Assembly: GCA_001725155.1 (NCBI GenBank)
Contig: MEFP01000012.1
Span: 62,001-126,000, forward strand
DNA from: Lysobacteraceae bacterium SCN 69-320
GTDB lineage: Bacteria; Pseudomonadota; Gammaproteobacteria; Xanthomonadales; Rhodanobacteraceae
Direction: 5' to 3'
Length of the DNA stretch: 64,000 nt
The translations under genes were made by a program, and so were the position numbers. Below, piece after piece: positions 44,743-60,643 of this stretch (positions within the stretch are counted from its first letter, which is position 1; every line of letters starts with the position of its first letter). Below the pieces are notes generated by a model. The model made no database searches. It worked only from the letters and a program-made list of their open reading frames with translations, and was not told the origin of the DNA.

Positions 44743-44876
44743 ACCCGAGCGCCGGAACGGATGCCGCCTGCCTGTCGAGGTGATTGTCGCGCTGCGCACG
44801 GATGCGCCGCGCGGCGATGGCGCGCCGGAGGTCGACGCAATGCCGGCGCCGGCTGGTCCGGCGGCAGCGCGGACGG

Positions 44877-46706
44877 CTATTCCACCGTCACCGACTTGGC
44901 CAGATTCCGCGGCTGGTCGACATCGGTGCCGCGGCAGACCGCTACGTGGTAGGCGAGCAACTGCAGCGGCACGGTGAACGCGGCCGGTGCGATCAGGTTG
45001 CCGACCGGACCGACGCGGACCAGCGCGTCGATGCCTTCGGGGTCGAAGTCGCTGTCGCCGGCGGCGAAGACGAACAGCTGGCCGCCGCGTGCGCGCACTT
45101 CCTCCATGTTCGACTTCAGTTTTTCCAGCAGCTGGTTTTCCGGCGCGACGACGATGACCGGCATGTCGTGATCCACGAGCGCGAGCGGGCCGTGCTTGAG
45201 TTCGCCGGCCGGGTAGCCTTCGGCGTGAATGTAGGAGATTTCCTTGAGCTTCAGCGCGCCTTCGAGCGCGACCGGATACTGCACGCCGCGGCCGAGAAAC
45301 ACCGCATGCCGCTTGTCGACGAAGCGCTCGGCGATCTGCGCGATCTGCGCGTCCAGGCTCAGCATCTGCGCAATGACCTGCGGCAGTCCGGCGAGCTGCG
45401 CGACGAGGCGGTGATAGCGGAACACGTCCAGCCGGTTGATGCGGCCCAGTTCCAGCGCGAGCAGCGCCAGTGCGGCCAGCTGGGTCGTGAACGCCTTGGT
45501 CGAGGCGACGCCGATCTCCGGGCCGGCGCGCGTCATCAGCACGAGTTCGGATTCGCGCACGAGGCTGGATTCCGGCACGTTGCACAGCGCGAGGCTCGCG
45601 GTGTAGCCGTGACGCCGTCCGTCGCGCAGCGCGGCCAGGGTGTCGGCGGTCTCGCCCGACTGCGAGATCGCCAGGAACAGGGTGCCGGGCGGCACCGCGG
45701 CCTGCCGGTAGCGGTATTCGCTGGCCACCTCGACGCTGCAGGGCAGGCCGGCCAGCGCTTCTATCCAGTAGCGGGCGACGAGGCCCGCATGAAAGCTCGT
45801 GCCGCAGGCGACGATGTGCACGTGGCGCACGCCGCGCAGCATCGCGTCGGATTCCACGCCGAACACGTTCGGCAGGATGCGGCCGTCGGCGAGGCGGCCT
45901 TCCAGCGTTTCGGCGATCGCGCGCGGCTGCTCGAAGATCTCCTTCTGGGTGTAGTGCCGGTAGCCGCCGCGATCCAGACGTTCGCCCGACACGCCGCTTT
46001 CGCGCAGGTCGCGCGCCAGGGGCCGCTCGTCGGCATCGAACACCTGCACGCTGCCGCTGTCGATCTCGACGAAATCGCCTTCCTCCAGATGGACGAAGCG
46101 GTTGGTCACGCCGATCAGCGCGTGCACGTCCGAGCTCAGGAAATGCTCGCCGTCGCCGACGCCGGCCACGAGCGGACTGCCGCGGCGTGCGCCGACGATA
46201 TGCCCCGGCGTCGCGGTGCCGACCACGGCGATCGCGTAGCTGCCGCGCAGCCGCGCCGTCGCCTCGATCACCGCGCGGCGCAGGCTGGCGCCGTTGGCCA
46301 GCGCGTGATGCACGAGATGGGCGATGACTTCGGTATCGGTATCCGATTCGAAGCGATAGCCCAGCCGCTCCAGTTCGCTGCGCAGCTTCAGATGATTCTC
46401 GATGATGCCGTTGTGCACGACGGCGACCTTGCCGTGGGACATGTGCGGATGCGCGTTGCGCTCGTTGGGCCGGCCGTGTGTGGCCCAGCGCGTATGCGCG
46501 ATGCCGGTGCAGCCGGCGATCGCGCTGTCGCGGTGCCGCGCCTCGAGCTCGCGCACCTTGCCCTGCGTACGTAGACGCACGAGCGCGTCGCGGTCGAGCA
46601 CGGCGAGGCCGGCCGAGTCGTAGCCGCGGTATTCCAGCGCCTTCAAGCCGGCGACCAGCAGCGGCACGACATCCCGCTGGGCGGCGGCACCGACGATTCC
46701 GCACAT
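44877..46706 (-). CDS. glmS: Glutamine-fructose-6-phosphate aminotransferase (GlmS)
   Basis: 609 residues. It makes glucosamine-6-phosphate from fructose-6-phosphate and glutamine, the first step to UDP-GlcNAc for peptidoglycan and lipopolysaccharide. The N-terminal MCGIVG gives the catalytic Cys2 after Met removal; the glutaminase domain has TRWATHG and the two SIS domains contain CGTSFHAGL and SQSGETADT. AGGAG lies before ATG 46706. The C-terminus is DQPRNLAKSVTVE, as usual. It is divergent from the biosynthetic operon, with a palindromic FNR-type site between. Confidence 0.97.
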   Translation of the reverse strand: MCGIVGAAAQRDVVPLLVAGLKALEYRGYDSAGLAVLDRDALVRLRTQGKVRELEARHRDSAIAGCTGIAHTRWATHGRPNERNAHPHMSHGKVAVVHNGIIENHLKLRSELERLGYRFESDTDTEVIAHLVHHALANGASLRRAVIEATARLRGSYAIAVVGTATPGHIVGARRGSPLVAGVGDGEHFLSSDVHALIGVTNRFVHLEEGDFVEIDSGSVQVFDADERPLARDLRESGVSGERLDRGGYRHYTQKEIFEQPRAIAETLEGRLADGRILPNVFGVESDAMLRGVRHVHIVACGTSFHAGLVARYWIEALAGLPCSVEVASEYRYRQAAVPPGTLFLAISQSGETADTLAALRDGRRHGYTASLALCNVPESSLVRESELVLMTRAGPEIGVASTKAFTTQLAALALLALELGRINRLDVFRYHRLVAQLAGLPQVIAQMLSLDAQIAQIAERFVDKRHAVFLGRGVQYPVALEGALKLKEISYIHAEGYPAGELKHGPLALVDHDMPVIVVAPENQLLEKLKSNMEEVRARGGQLFVFAAGDSDFDPEGIDALVRVGPVGNLIAPAAFTVPLQLLAYHVAVCRGTDVDQPRNLAKSVTVE

Positions 46707-46758
46707 GGGCAGCTCCTCGTTGACGCGAGCCACGCTAGCGCTGCACCACCGCATCGGC

Positions 46759-46772
46759 TTGACCTAGGTCAA
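46759..46772. promoter_or_regulatory. Perfect palindrome TTGACCTAGGTCAA between glmS and the NRPS operon
   Basis: A perfect 14-base palindrome with TTGAC-N4-GTCAA half-sites, close to the FNR/FixK type. It lies 53 bases before glmS and 128 before the biosynthetic operon, so it could regulate either. The T/A of the FNR consensus is replaced by C/G. Confidence 0.6.
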
Positions 46773-46816
46773 GAACGTAAACGGTTCGACGCCGCGCCGC
46801 GCATCTCGTCCGGCGC

Positions 46817-46830
46817 ATGACATACGTCAA
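46817..46830. promoter_or_regulatory. Second FNR-type site before the NRPS operon
   Basis: ATGACATACGTCAA shares the TGAC-N4-GTCA core with the palindrome 58 bases away, with one outer half-site mismatch. It is 70 bases before the operon GTG start. Confidence 0.4.
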
Positions 46831-46899
46831 CGCCGCGTGCAGCGGCGTCACTAGATTGGCCGCGCAACGGACCAAGCCGCTCGCATCGACGGAGGCGTC

Positions 46900-48776
46900 G
46901 TGGAAATCCGCAACGGTTCATCGGCCGCAGCCGCCGCGCACGATCCCTGTCGCCGCCTGCGTTCGCAGCTCGCCCTGATCGTCGCGCGCGGTGGACTCCG
47001 ACCCGACGAGCCCGCCGTGCGCCACGCCGGCATCGACTGGGACTACGCCACGCTCGTCGACAACGCCCAGCGCATCGCCACCGGCCTCGTCGCCAGCGGC
47101 GTGCAGCCCGACGCGATCGTCGCGCTGTCGGCCGAACGCACGCCGCTGGGCCTTGCCGCGATCCTCGCCGTGCTGCAGGTCGGCGCGGCGTATCTGCCGC
47201 TGGATACGGGCTATCCGCCGGCGCGCCTGGCGATGATGCTGCAGGATGCAAGGCCCGACCTGCTGCTGAGCGCCGACGACACGCTCGCCGCGACCGCGCC
47301 GCAGATTCCGCGCCGCACCCTGGCGCAGCTGATGGCGCAGCAGGCTCGGCCGCCGCTGCTCGGCGACGGCGCGCTGGCCTATGTGCTGTTCACCTCGGGC
47401 TCCACCGGCAGGCCGAAAGGCGTCGCGATGACGCGGCGCTGCGTCGGCGCACTGATCGACTGGCATCGCCATCATCCGCGTCTGGGCCTGCCGGCGCGGA
47501 CCCTGCAGTTCGCGCCGCTCGCGTTCGACGTGTCGTTCCAGGAAATCCTCTCGACCTTCGCCGTCGGCGGCACCCTGGTGTTGCCCAGCGACGACGAGCG
47601 GCGCGATCCGCATGCGCTGCTCGCGTTGATCAGGAACGAGCGCATCGAGCGCCTGTTCCTGCCGTATGTCGCGTTGCAGGCATTGGCCGAGGCTGCGCTG
47701 CAGGAAGGCGAGGCGCCGGACAGCCTGCGCGACGTGATCACGGCCGGCGAAGCGCTGCGTATCACACCGGCGATCCGGGCGCTGTTCACGGCCGTGCCGC
47801 AGGCAGTGCTGCACAACCATTACGGGCCGACCGAGGCGCACGTGGTCAGCGCGCACGAACTGGCCGGCGATCCGCGGGCCTGGCCCGAACTGCCGCCGAT
47901 CGGCCGCGCGCTGCCGCATGTGCAGATGCGCGTCGTGGATGCGGACGGCAACGCGCTGGCCGCATCGGTCGAGGGCGAGCTGCTGCTCGGCGGCGACTGC
48001 CTGGCGGCCGGCTACGTGCACCGTGCCGACCTGACCGCGCAGCGCTTCGTGATCCTCGACGGGCAGCGCTGGTACCGCACCGGCGACCGCGTGCGCGAAG
48101 GCGCGGACGGTGCGTTCGACTATCTCGGCCGCTGCGACGAACAGATCAAGCTCGACGGTTATCGCATCGAGCCGGCCGAGATCGAAGCCGTGCTGTGCCG
48201 TCATTCCGCGGTCGCCGAGGCGGCCGTGGTCGCGGTCGGCGGCGATGCGGACCGGCGCCTCGTCGCCCACGTCGTGCCGCGCCGGATGCCGGCGGCCGAC
48301 GAAGCGCTGATCGCCGAGCTGCGCGCGCATTGCGGTGCCGAGCTCGCACCCTATCTGGTGCCGCAGCGCTTCGCCGTGACCGCGGCACTGCCGCTGACCT
48401 CCAGCGGCAAGATCGACCGTCGCGAACTCGCGCGCGCCGCAGCGGCACCGGCGCCGCAATGGCCCGCCGACGCGCCGCTGCCGCGGCAGCTCGACGCGCT
48501 CTGGCGCCAGCTGCTCGGGCTCGACGTGATCGACGCGGACAGCAACCTGTTCGATCTCGGTGCGCGCTCGATCACCGTCGTGCGCGCGCTGACCGAGCTG
48601 CGCCAGCACGGTTTCCGCACCTTGACCGCCGCACAGATCTACGAACACCCGAGCATCGCGCGCCTGGCCGCCTGGCTGGCCGGCGATGCGCCGCCGCCGG
48701 TCGCCGATGCGGCGCTGCGCGGCGAACGCCAGCGCGCCGCGCTGACGCGTTTCGGACCGCGCACGGAGTCTTCCCT

Positions 48777-48780
<4 letters not shown>
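46900..48780 (+). CDS. Free-standing adenylation-carrier (A-PCP) protein, predicted proline-activating
   Basis: 626 residues. Adenylation domain motifs are A3 FTSGSTGRPKG, A5 NHYGPTE, A7 YRTGD, A8 GRCDEQIKLDGYRIEP and A10 SSGKIDR (Lys504). The carrier domain has LGARS with Ser557 for phosphopantetheine. My reading of the Stachelhaus positions is D-V-Q-F-I-A-H-V-V-K, from Asp210 in FDVSFQE, FLP, ITAG, and NHYGPTEAHVV. DVQxIAHVV is the known L-proline code. The start is GTG after GGAGG. The protein would load prolyl onto its own carrier and pass it to the next enzyme; its stop overlaps that start (ATGA). It resembles the stand-alone ligases of pyrrole or anatoxin pathways, but no proline oxidase is present in the window. 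Confidence 0.9.
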
Positions 48781-54915
<6,135 letters not shown>

Positions 54916-54923
<8 letters not shown>

Positions 54924-55719
54924 CGCCACGCCGCTGTTCCTCGGGCCGCGCAGCCACCGGCGTTTCGCCGTCTGGCAGGCGGCGCGCGGCCCGGCACGCG
55001 CCGCGCTGGTGCTGTGTCCGCCCTGGTTCCACGAATACACGCGCAGCTACCGCTTGTGGTCTCTGCTGTGCGCGCGCCTGGCCGACGTCGGTATCGCCAG
55101 CCTGCGCCTGGACTATTACGGCTGCGGCGACTCCGACGGCGAAGACGAGGATTTCAGCCTCGCCGGCGCAGTGGCCGATGTCGACCTCGCGCTGAGCGAA
55201 CTGTGCGCGCGTCTGCCCGGTGTGCCGCACATCGTCTGCGGCATCCGCGCCGGGGCGTGGCCGGCCTGCTCGGCGGCGGCGCGCTGGGTCGATCAGCTGT
55301 GGCTGTGGCAGCCGATCCGCGACGGCGCGGCCTGGCTGGCCGAACTGCGCGAGCGCGACGCACAGGAACGCCGCTCGTATGCGCGCTATCCCTGGCGCGG
55401 TCGCGCGCCCAAGCCTGCCGAGCCCATGACGCTGATGGGATTTCCGTGCCGCGCGAGCCTGATCGTGGCGATGGCCGGCGTGAACCTCGGCCCGGCGACC
55501 GTGCCGGCCGGCCCGCGCGTGCTCGTGCTCGATGCGCCCGCCGCGCTGGCCGCGCACACCTATGCCGAACGCGGAATCGCGCTGCCGCAGAACCTGACGG
55601 CCTGGGCCGACGAGCTGTACATGGGCAGTTGCTGGCTCGGGCCGGATTTCGAGCCGGTGCTGCAAGGGCTGGTCGACGCGCTGCCCTTTCGGGCACGGGA
55701 GGCCGCATGGACGAGCTGA
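54916..55719 (+). CDS. Alpha/beta-hydrolase-like protein, nucleophile replaced by Arg
   Basis: 267 residues. The fold resembles the hydrolase 2 accompanying exosortase A systems: LVLCPPWFHEYTRSYRLW, LRLDYYGCGDSDG and a G-x-R-x-G elbow. Here the elbow is CGIRAG, with Arg111 where the Ser/Cys nucleophile should be, so it is likely non-catalytic or acts as a binding partner. The start is GTG 54916, overlapping the synthase stop by 8 bases. It overlaps the second hydrolase by 13 bases. No exosortase is in the window; the similarity may mean a common envelope-linked pathway, but this is inference. Confidence 0.78.
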
Positions 55720-56492
55720 TCACGATCGGCCCGCGCGGCCTGTACGGCCTGCTCAGCGAGCCGCCGGTGCCGAGCACCTTGCCGGCCGTCGTGCTGTTCA
55801 ACGCCGGCTTCGTGCACAAGGTCGGACCGTTCCGCCTGCATGTGCGCCTCGCGCGTGCGCTGGCCGCAGCCGGCCGTCTGGTACTGCGCCTGGATCTGCC
55901 CGGCGTCGGCGATGCGCCCAACGGCGACACGCCGTGGCTCGCCGCCGCGGGTCAGGCGCTCGACGCCGTGCAGGCGCGCACGGGCACTTCGCGCTTCGTC
56001 GTCGGCGGGCTGTGCAGCGCGGCGGATCTGGGCTGGCGCCTGGCGCTGGCGGATCCGCGCGTCGGCGGCCTGATCCTGCTCGACGGCCTGGCGCGGCGCG
56101 GCGCGTGGTTCCGCCTCGGCCAGCTGCAGCTGTTCCTGTGCCGGCCGTTCTCGCACTGGCCCGGCATGCTGGCGCGCCGCTTCGGGCGCAGCGATCCCGG
56201 CGATCCCGCGGCCGAGGACCTGCGCGACTGGCCGGCACCCGGCAGCGAACGCGCCGACATGGCCGGACTGCTCGTGCGCGGAGTGGAGATATACGCGTTG
56301 TATACCGGCGGCGCGGCGCCGTATTTCCTGCATCCGCGCCAGTTCACCGCGACGTTCGGCGCCGCCGCGCGCGCGCCGCAGGTGCGCCTGGAGCATTGGC
56401 GCGACTGCGACCACGCGTTCTATGCCAATTCCGATCGCCGGCGCCTGATCGCCGCGCTCGCCCAGTGGATGGACCAGCACTGTGTTGCCTGA
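55707..56492 (+). CDS. Alpha/beta hydrolase with Cys at the nucleophile position
   Basis: 261 residues, like hydrolase 1 of exosortase A clusters. N-terminal FNAGFVHKVGPFRLHVRLARAL, then LRLDLPGVGD, the elbow GGLCSAA (Cys103 in place of Ser) and a late DCDHAFY His. Cys, Asp and His could form an active cysteine hydrolase or acyltransferase. In this operon it is the best candidate for chain release or editing, since the synthase lacks a thioesterase. It overlaps the downstream gene by 11 bases. Confidence 0.8.
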   Translation: MDELITIGPRGLYGLLSEPPVPSTLPAVVLFNAGFVHKVGPFRLHVRLARALAAAGRLVLRLDLPGVGDAPNGDTPWLAAAGQALDAVQARTGTSRFVVGGLCSAADLGWRLALADPRVGGLILLDGLARRGAWFRLGQLQLFLCRPFSHWPGMLARRFGRSDPGDPAAEDLRDWPAPGSERADMAGLLVRGVEIYALYTGGAAPYFLHPRQFTATFGAAARAPQVRLEHWRDCDHAFYANSDRRRLIAALAQWMDQHCVA

Positions 56493-58194
56493 TCTCGCCC
56501 TCGACCTGACCGTACCGCCGGCCGCCGCGGCCCGCAGCGCCGACTGTTCGGCGCTGTACCCGCCGCTGCCTGCCGCCATGGCGCGCCTGCGCGTGCTGGT
56601 GCTGCTGGATCGCGAGGTCGTGCCGGCGTGGATCGCGCAGAGCCTGTACGAGCTGGCCGGCAGCGGCAGCGTGGAGCTGCTGGCCGCCGCCACCGTCGGC
56701 GGCGGCGCATTGCCGCCCCTGCCATGGCTGCTCGAAGCGTATCTGCGGCTGGATCGCGCCTTCGCCGGCGATCTGCGCGCGGTGACCGAGCCCTGCGCGC
56801 TGGCGCAGCGGCTGCCGCAGCTGCCGCTGCCGCACTTCGGCGGCGCGGCCGACGGCGAGCGGCTGTGGCTCGACGACGCGGCGCGGCGCGAGATCCGCCG
56901 CCTGGCGCCGGATCTGATCCTGTCCTTCGGCCTGCCGCCGGCCGATGCGGCGCTCGCCGCCGGCGTGCGCCACGGCATCTGGAGCTTCGGCCGGCATGCC
57001 TGCGACCCGCTGCGCGCGGCGCTGTGGCTGATCATGCCGCTGTGGCATGGCGACGTGGTGACGCACGGCGGTCTGCTGGTGCACCGTTCCGACAGCGGCC
57101 GCTGGCAGCTGCTGCTCGAATGCTGGGCGGCCAGCGCGCAGCTGTCGTTCGCGCGCAATCGCGCCTATCAGCTGCAGAAGGTGCCGGCGCAGCTGCGCCG
57201 CGCCGTGCGCGAGCTCGCGCTGGACCACCTGCCGGAACAGACCGCGGCGGCGCCGTTCGCCGTGCCGGGCAATTGGGAGCTGCCCGCGTTCGGGCTGCGT
57301 CTGCTCGCGCGCGCGCTGCGCCGCCACGTGCCGCGCCTGGGCCAGGCCGAACATTGGTTCCTCGCGCTGCGCCGCGATGCGCAGACCCTGGATCCGGCTG
57401 CGCCGGCGGTGGACGGATTCGTCCGCGTTGAAGCGCCAGCAGGACGTTTCTGGGCCGATCCTTGCGTGTTCCGTCACGCCGGCCGCCAGTACATCTTCGT
57501 CGAGGAATACCGCTACGCGGTCTGCCGCGGCCGCATCGTCGCGCTGGAACTCGGCAGCGATCTCAAGCCGGTGCAGACGCACGTCGTGCTCGAAGCGCCC
57601 TCGCACCTGTCGTATCCGTTCGTGTTCGCCTGGCAGGGCGAGGTCTACATGGTGGTCGAATCGGCCGCGGCGCGGCGCCTGGACCTGTATCGCGCGCGCC
57701 GCTTTCCCGATGACTGGGAGCTGCTCGGCGAAATGCTGTCGGGCCGTGCCGTGGTCGATGCGACCGTGCACTGCGAGGAGGGCCGCTGGTACCTGTTCGC
57801 GAACATCGCCGACAGCGCGTTCGACGACGGCGGCCGCATTCTCGACGACCTGTACCTGTTCCATGCGGACAGTCCGCTCGGGCCCTGGCTTCCGCATCCG
57901 GCCAATCCGCTGGTCTGCGACGTGCGCCATGCGCGGCCGGCCGGCCGCCTGTTCCGCCACGGCGGGCGGCTCATACGCCCGGCGCAGGACTGCAGCACCG
58001 ACTACGGCTACGCGATCGTCTTCCACGAAGTGCTGGAACTGAGTCCGCAGCGCTATGCCGAGCGGCCGCTGGGCCGCCTGGCGCCGGACTGGTGGCCGGG
58101 CCTGCGCGGCTGCCACACCTATTCGGTCGACGGCGATCTGCAGGCACTCGACGGCAAGCAATGGCTGCCGCAGATGCGAGTCAAGGAGCACTGA
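56482..58194 (+). CDS. Formyltransferase-like N-domain fused to GINT1-like beta-propeller
   Basis: 570 residues. The first third resembles a formyltransferase fold (LAPDLILSFGLPPAD, then GIWSFGRHACD). From about 320 comes a GH43-like five-bladed propeller (WADPCVFRHAG, QYIFVEEY, VYMVVESAA, DATVHCEEGRWYLFAN, LIRPAQDCSTDYG), matching the part of plant GINT1-like and bacterial envelope proteins that bind sugar nucleotides or glycolipids. The formyltransferase active His/Asn pair is not evident. It starts GTG 56482 inside the end of the hydrolase gene. The substrate is likely an amino sugar or glycolipid, inferred from the family. Confidence 0.72.
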   Translation: MLPDLALDLTVPPAAAARSADCSALYPPLPAAMARLRVLVLLDREVVPAWIAQSLYELAGSGSVELLAAATVGGGALPPLPWLLEAYLRLDRAFAGDLRAVTEPCALAQRLPQLPLPHFGGAADGERLWLDDAARREIRRLAPDLILSFGLPPADAALAAGVRHGIWSFGRHACDPLRAALWLIMPLWHGDVVTHGGLLVHRSDSGRWQLLLECWAASAQLSFARNRAYQLQKVPAQLRRAVRELALDHLPEQTAAAPFAVPGNWELPAFGLRLLARALRRHVPRLGQAEHWFLALRRDAQTLDPAAPAVDGFVRVEAPAGRFWADPCVFRHAGRQYIFVEEYRYAVCRGRIVALELGSDLKPVQTHVVLEAPSHLSYPFVFAWQGEVYMVVESAAARRLDLYRARRFPDDWELLGEMLSGRAVVDATVHCEEGRWYLFANIADSAFDDGGRILDDLYLFHADSPLGPWLPHPANPLVCDVRHARPAGRLFRHGGRLIRPAQDCSTDYGYAIVFHEVLELSPQRYAERPLGRLAPDWWPGLRGCHTYSVDGDLQALDGKQWLPQMRVKEH

Positions 58195-58195
58195 G

Positions 58196-59188
58196 ATGCG
58201 CGCGCATTCGATCCTCGTCACCGGCGGCGCCGGTTACATCGGCAGCCACGTCGTGCGCCAGCTGCGCGAAGCCGGCGAATCGGTCGTCGTGCTCGACGAT
58301 CTGAGCACGGGCTTCAGCGACGCCGTGCTCGATGCGCCGCTGGTCGTCGGCTCGGTCGGCGACACCGACCTCGTGCGCGCGGTGCTGCGCAGCTACTGCG
58401 TCGATACCGTCATGCATTTCGCGGCGCGCACGATCGTGCCGGAATCGGTGCGCGACCCGCTGCGCTACTACGCCAACAACACCGCCGCGACGCGCAATCT
58501 GCTCGAGTGCTGCCAGCTCGCCGACGTGCGCCATTTCGTGTTCTCCTCCAGCGCCGCGGTCTACGGCGTGCCGCCCGAAGGAGTGGCCGGCGAGGATTCG
58601 CCGACCGCGCCGATCAATCCCTACGGCACCTCCAAGCTCATGAGCGAATGGATGCTGCGCGATCTGGCCGCGGCCGGGCCCATGCGCCATGTGATCCTGC
58701 GCTATTTCAACGTGGCCGGCTGCGATCCGCAGGGACGCATAGGCCAGTCCACGCGCAATGCGACCCTGCTGGTCAAGGTCGCCTGCGAGGCCGCACTGGG
58801 GCGGCGCCCGGCGCTGCAGGTGCATGGGGTCGACTATCCGACGCCCGACGGCACCGGCGTGCGCGACTACATCCATGTCGACGATCTGGCCGATGCGCAT
58901 CTGTGCGCGCTGCGCCGGCTGCGCGAAGGCGGCACCTCGACCACGTTGAACTGCGGCTACGGCCACGGCTATTCGGTGCGCGAAGTGATCCGCTCGGTCG
59001 AGCGCGCCTGCGGCACGCGGTTGCCGGTCGTCGAGGGACCGCGCCGCGACGGCGACCCACCGTCGCTCGTGGCCGATGCGCATCGCATCGGCGCGGAGCT
59101 CGGCTGGGCGCCGCACCACGACGATCTCGACTACATCGTGCATACCGCGCTGGCCTGGGAGCGCCGTCTTGCCGCTGTCGCACACTGA
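58196..59188 (+). CDS. UDP-glucose 4-epimerase (GalE-type)
   Basis: 330 residues of the short-chain dehydrogenase/reductase NDP-sugar epimerase family. The NAD motif is TGGAGYIGSH, Ser of SSSAAVYG is the catalytic Ser, and Tyr/Lys are in YGTSKLMSE. GVRDYIHVDDLA and the C-terminal GRRPALQV match GalE. It interconverts UDP-glucose and UDP-galactose (or HexNAc forms), supplying sugar for the glycosyltransferase in this operon. It overlaps the VanZ-like gene by 20 bases. Confidence 0.9.
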   Translation: MRAHSILVTGGAGYIGSHVVRQLREAGESVVVLDDLSTGFSDAVLDAPLVVGSVGDTDLVRAVLRSYCVDTVMHFAARTIVPESVRDPLRYYANNTAATRNLLECCQLADVRHFVFSSSAAVYGVPPEGVAGEDSPTAPINPYGTSKLMSEWMLRDLAAAGPMRHVILRYFNVAGCDPQGRIGQSTRNATLLVKVACEAALGRRPALQVHGVDYPTPDGTGVRDYIHVDDLADAHLCALRRLREGGTSTTLNCGYGHGYSVREVIRSVERACGTRLPVVEGPRRDGDPPSLVADAHRIGAELGWAPHHDDLDYIVHTALAWERRLAAVAH

Positions 59189-59579
59189 AATTTCGCGGCA
59201 CCCGCTGCGCCGCATCGCGCGCGCCGTGCAGGCGCCGGCGACGGCCTATACGGCGCTGGCCGCGGCATTCTCGCTGCTGCTGATTCCGCTGCCGGACCTG
59301 CCCGAGGCGATGTCGCCGCTCGTCAACGGCGCGCACATCCCGCTGTTCGCGCTGATCGGGCTGCTCGTGCGCAGCCGGCTCGCCGCGACCGCCGGCTGGG
59401 GCGCCGATCTGGCGACGCTCGCGATCGGCGCGGCGATCGGCGCCGGCGGCGAGCTGCTGCAGTACTGGGTGCCGGGACGCTATCCGTCGTTCGGCGACGA
59501 GCTGCTCGATCTCGTCGGGTTGCCGTTCGGCATCGCCGCTTGCCGTCTGCTGATCCTGCCGTGGAGGACCGACTCATGA
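59169..59579 (+). CDS. VanZ-like membrane protein
   Basis: 136 residues with four hydrophobic segments and the VanZ-type layout: N-terminal helix LLLIPLPDLP, central NGAHIPLFALIGLLV, then GAAIGAGGELLQYW and FGDELLDLVGLPFGI. VanZ proteins are poorly defined and seen near cell-envelope and glycosylation genes. The start is probably TTG 59169, overlapping galE; a later GTG would shorten it by 19 residues. Its ATGA stop couples it to the glycosyltransferase. Confidence 0.72.
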   Translation: MPLSHTEISRHPLRRIARAVQAPATAYTALAAAFSLLLIPLPDLPEAMSPLVNGAHIPLFALIGLLVRSRLAATAGWGADLATLAIGAAIGAGGELLQYWVPGRYPSFGDELLDLVGLPFGIAACRLLILPWRTDS

Positions 59580-60595
59580 ACACATCGGCGGCGAGCGCCG
59601 GCAGCCCGCAGCTGTCGGTCATCATTCCGACCTTCAACCGGCGCGACGCGGTGCAGCGCGCCGTCGACAGCGTGCTGCTGCAGGCCGGCGCGATCCGGCT
59701 GGAGATCATCGTCGTCGACGACGGCTCCACCGACGCGACGGCCGCGGCGATCCGCGACCGCTACGGCGGCGATCTGCGCGTGCATCTGATCGTCACGAGC
59801 AATCGCGGCGTGTCGGCCGCGCGCAATACCGGATTCGCCGCGGCGCGCGGCGATCTCGTGCATTTCCTCGACTCCGACGACTGGGTGCTGCCGCATACGC
59901 TGGCACTCGTCGCGCAGGTGTTCGACGGAAATGCGGATCTGCAGTTCCTGTACGTCGAAGGCTGCACCTTGCCGCGTACCGGCAGGCCGGCCCGCGTGCG
60001 CGTCGCGCGCACCGAATGTCCGGGCTGGCAGCGCGGCGACGTGACAGGCCGGCCGGGCTTCCGGCACGAGTCGGTGGATCTGCGTCACGGCGACAGCGTC
60101 GTCGGCGGCCATCTGTCTTCGGGCGACTTCTTCAGCGCGATCGTCAAGGGCGGTCTGTTCTTCCTGTCGGGTCTGTTCATACGGCGCCCGGCCGCGGCCG
60201 CGGCCGGCCTGTTCTTCGAACCGTTCCATCTGTGGGAAGACTGGGATTTCCACGCACGCCTGTGCCTGGAAGGGCCGGGCGGCTATCTGGACTACATCGG
60301 TTTCTGCCGCGACGTCGGCCGCGGCGACCAGCTTTCCGACGCGGTCAGCGGACTGCGCTTCGCGGCAATGCACTGCCGCATCGTGCGCCGCCTGCAGGCC
60401 AGCGGCCGCGTGCGCGCGCCGCACCAGCAGCGCGAACTCGCCGCCGCCGTCGCCGACGCGAACTACTGGATGGGTCGCTGTCTGCTCGGCACGCACCACC
60501 ACCGCCTTGCGCGGCGCCTGCTGCTGGATTCGCTGCTGCACGGACACAAGCCGCTGCGCAGCTCGGCGCTGATCGCGCGCAGCTGGCTGCCGTAG
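59576..60595 (+). CDS. Family 2 glycosyltransferase
   Basis: 339 residues, with a GT-A fold N-terminus: SVIIPTFNRRDAVQRAVDSV, the first Asp pair VVDDGSTD, ARNTGFAAARGDLVHFLDSDDW with the metal-binding DSDD, and WEDWDF as the probable catalytic base. No membrane helix; peripheral or cytoplasmic, transferring a sugar from a nucleotide donor (possibly UDP-galactose made by the GalE-type protein). It ends the biosynthetic operon. Confidence 0.9.
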   Translation: MNTSAASAGSPQLSVIIPTFNRRDAVQRAVDSVLLQAGAIRLEIIVVDDGSTDATAAAIRDRYGGDLRVHLIVTSNRGVSAARNTGFAAARGDLVHFLDSDDWVLPHTLALVAQVFDGNADLQFLYVEGCTLPRTGRPARVRVARTECPGWQRGDVTGRPGFRHESVDLRHGDSVVGGHLSSGDFFSAIVKGGLFFLSGLFIRRPAAAAAGLFFEPFHLWEDWDFHARLCLEGPGGYLDYIGFCRDVGRGDQLSDAVSGLRFAAMHCRIVRRLQASGRVRAPHQQRELAAAVADANYWMGRCLLGTHHHRLARRLLLDSLLHGHKPLRSSALIARSWLP

Positions 60596-60643
60596 CGGCG
60601 TGCCGGAAAACGTTCTGCCCGATCGCGCGGCGCAGGCGATGCA

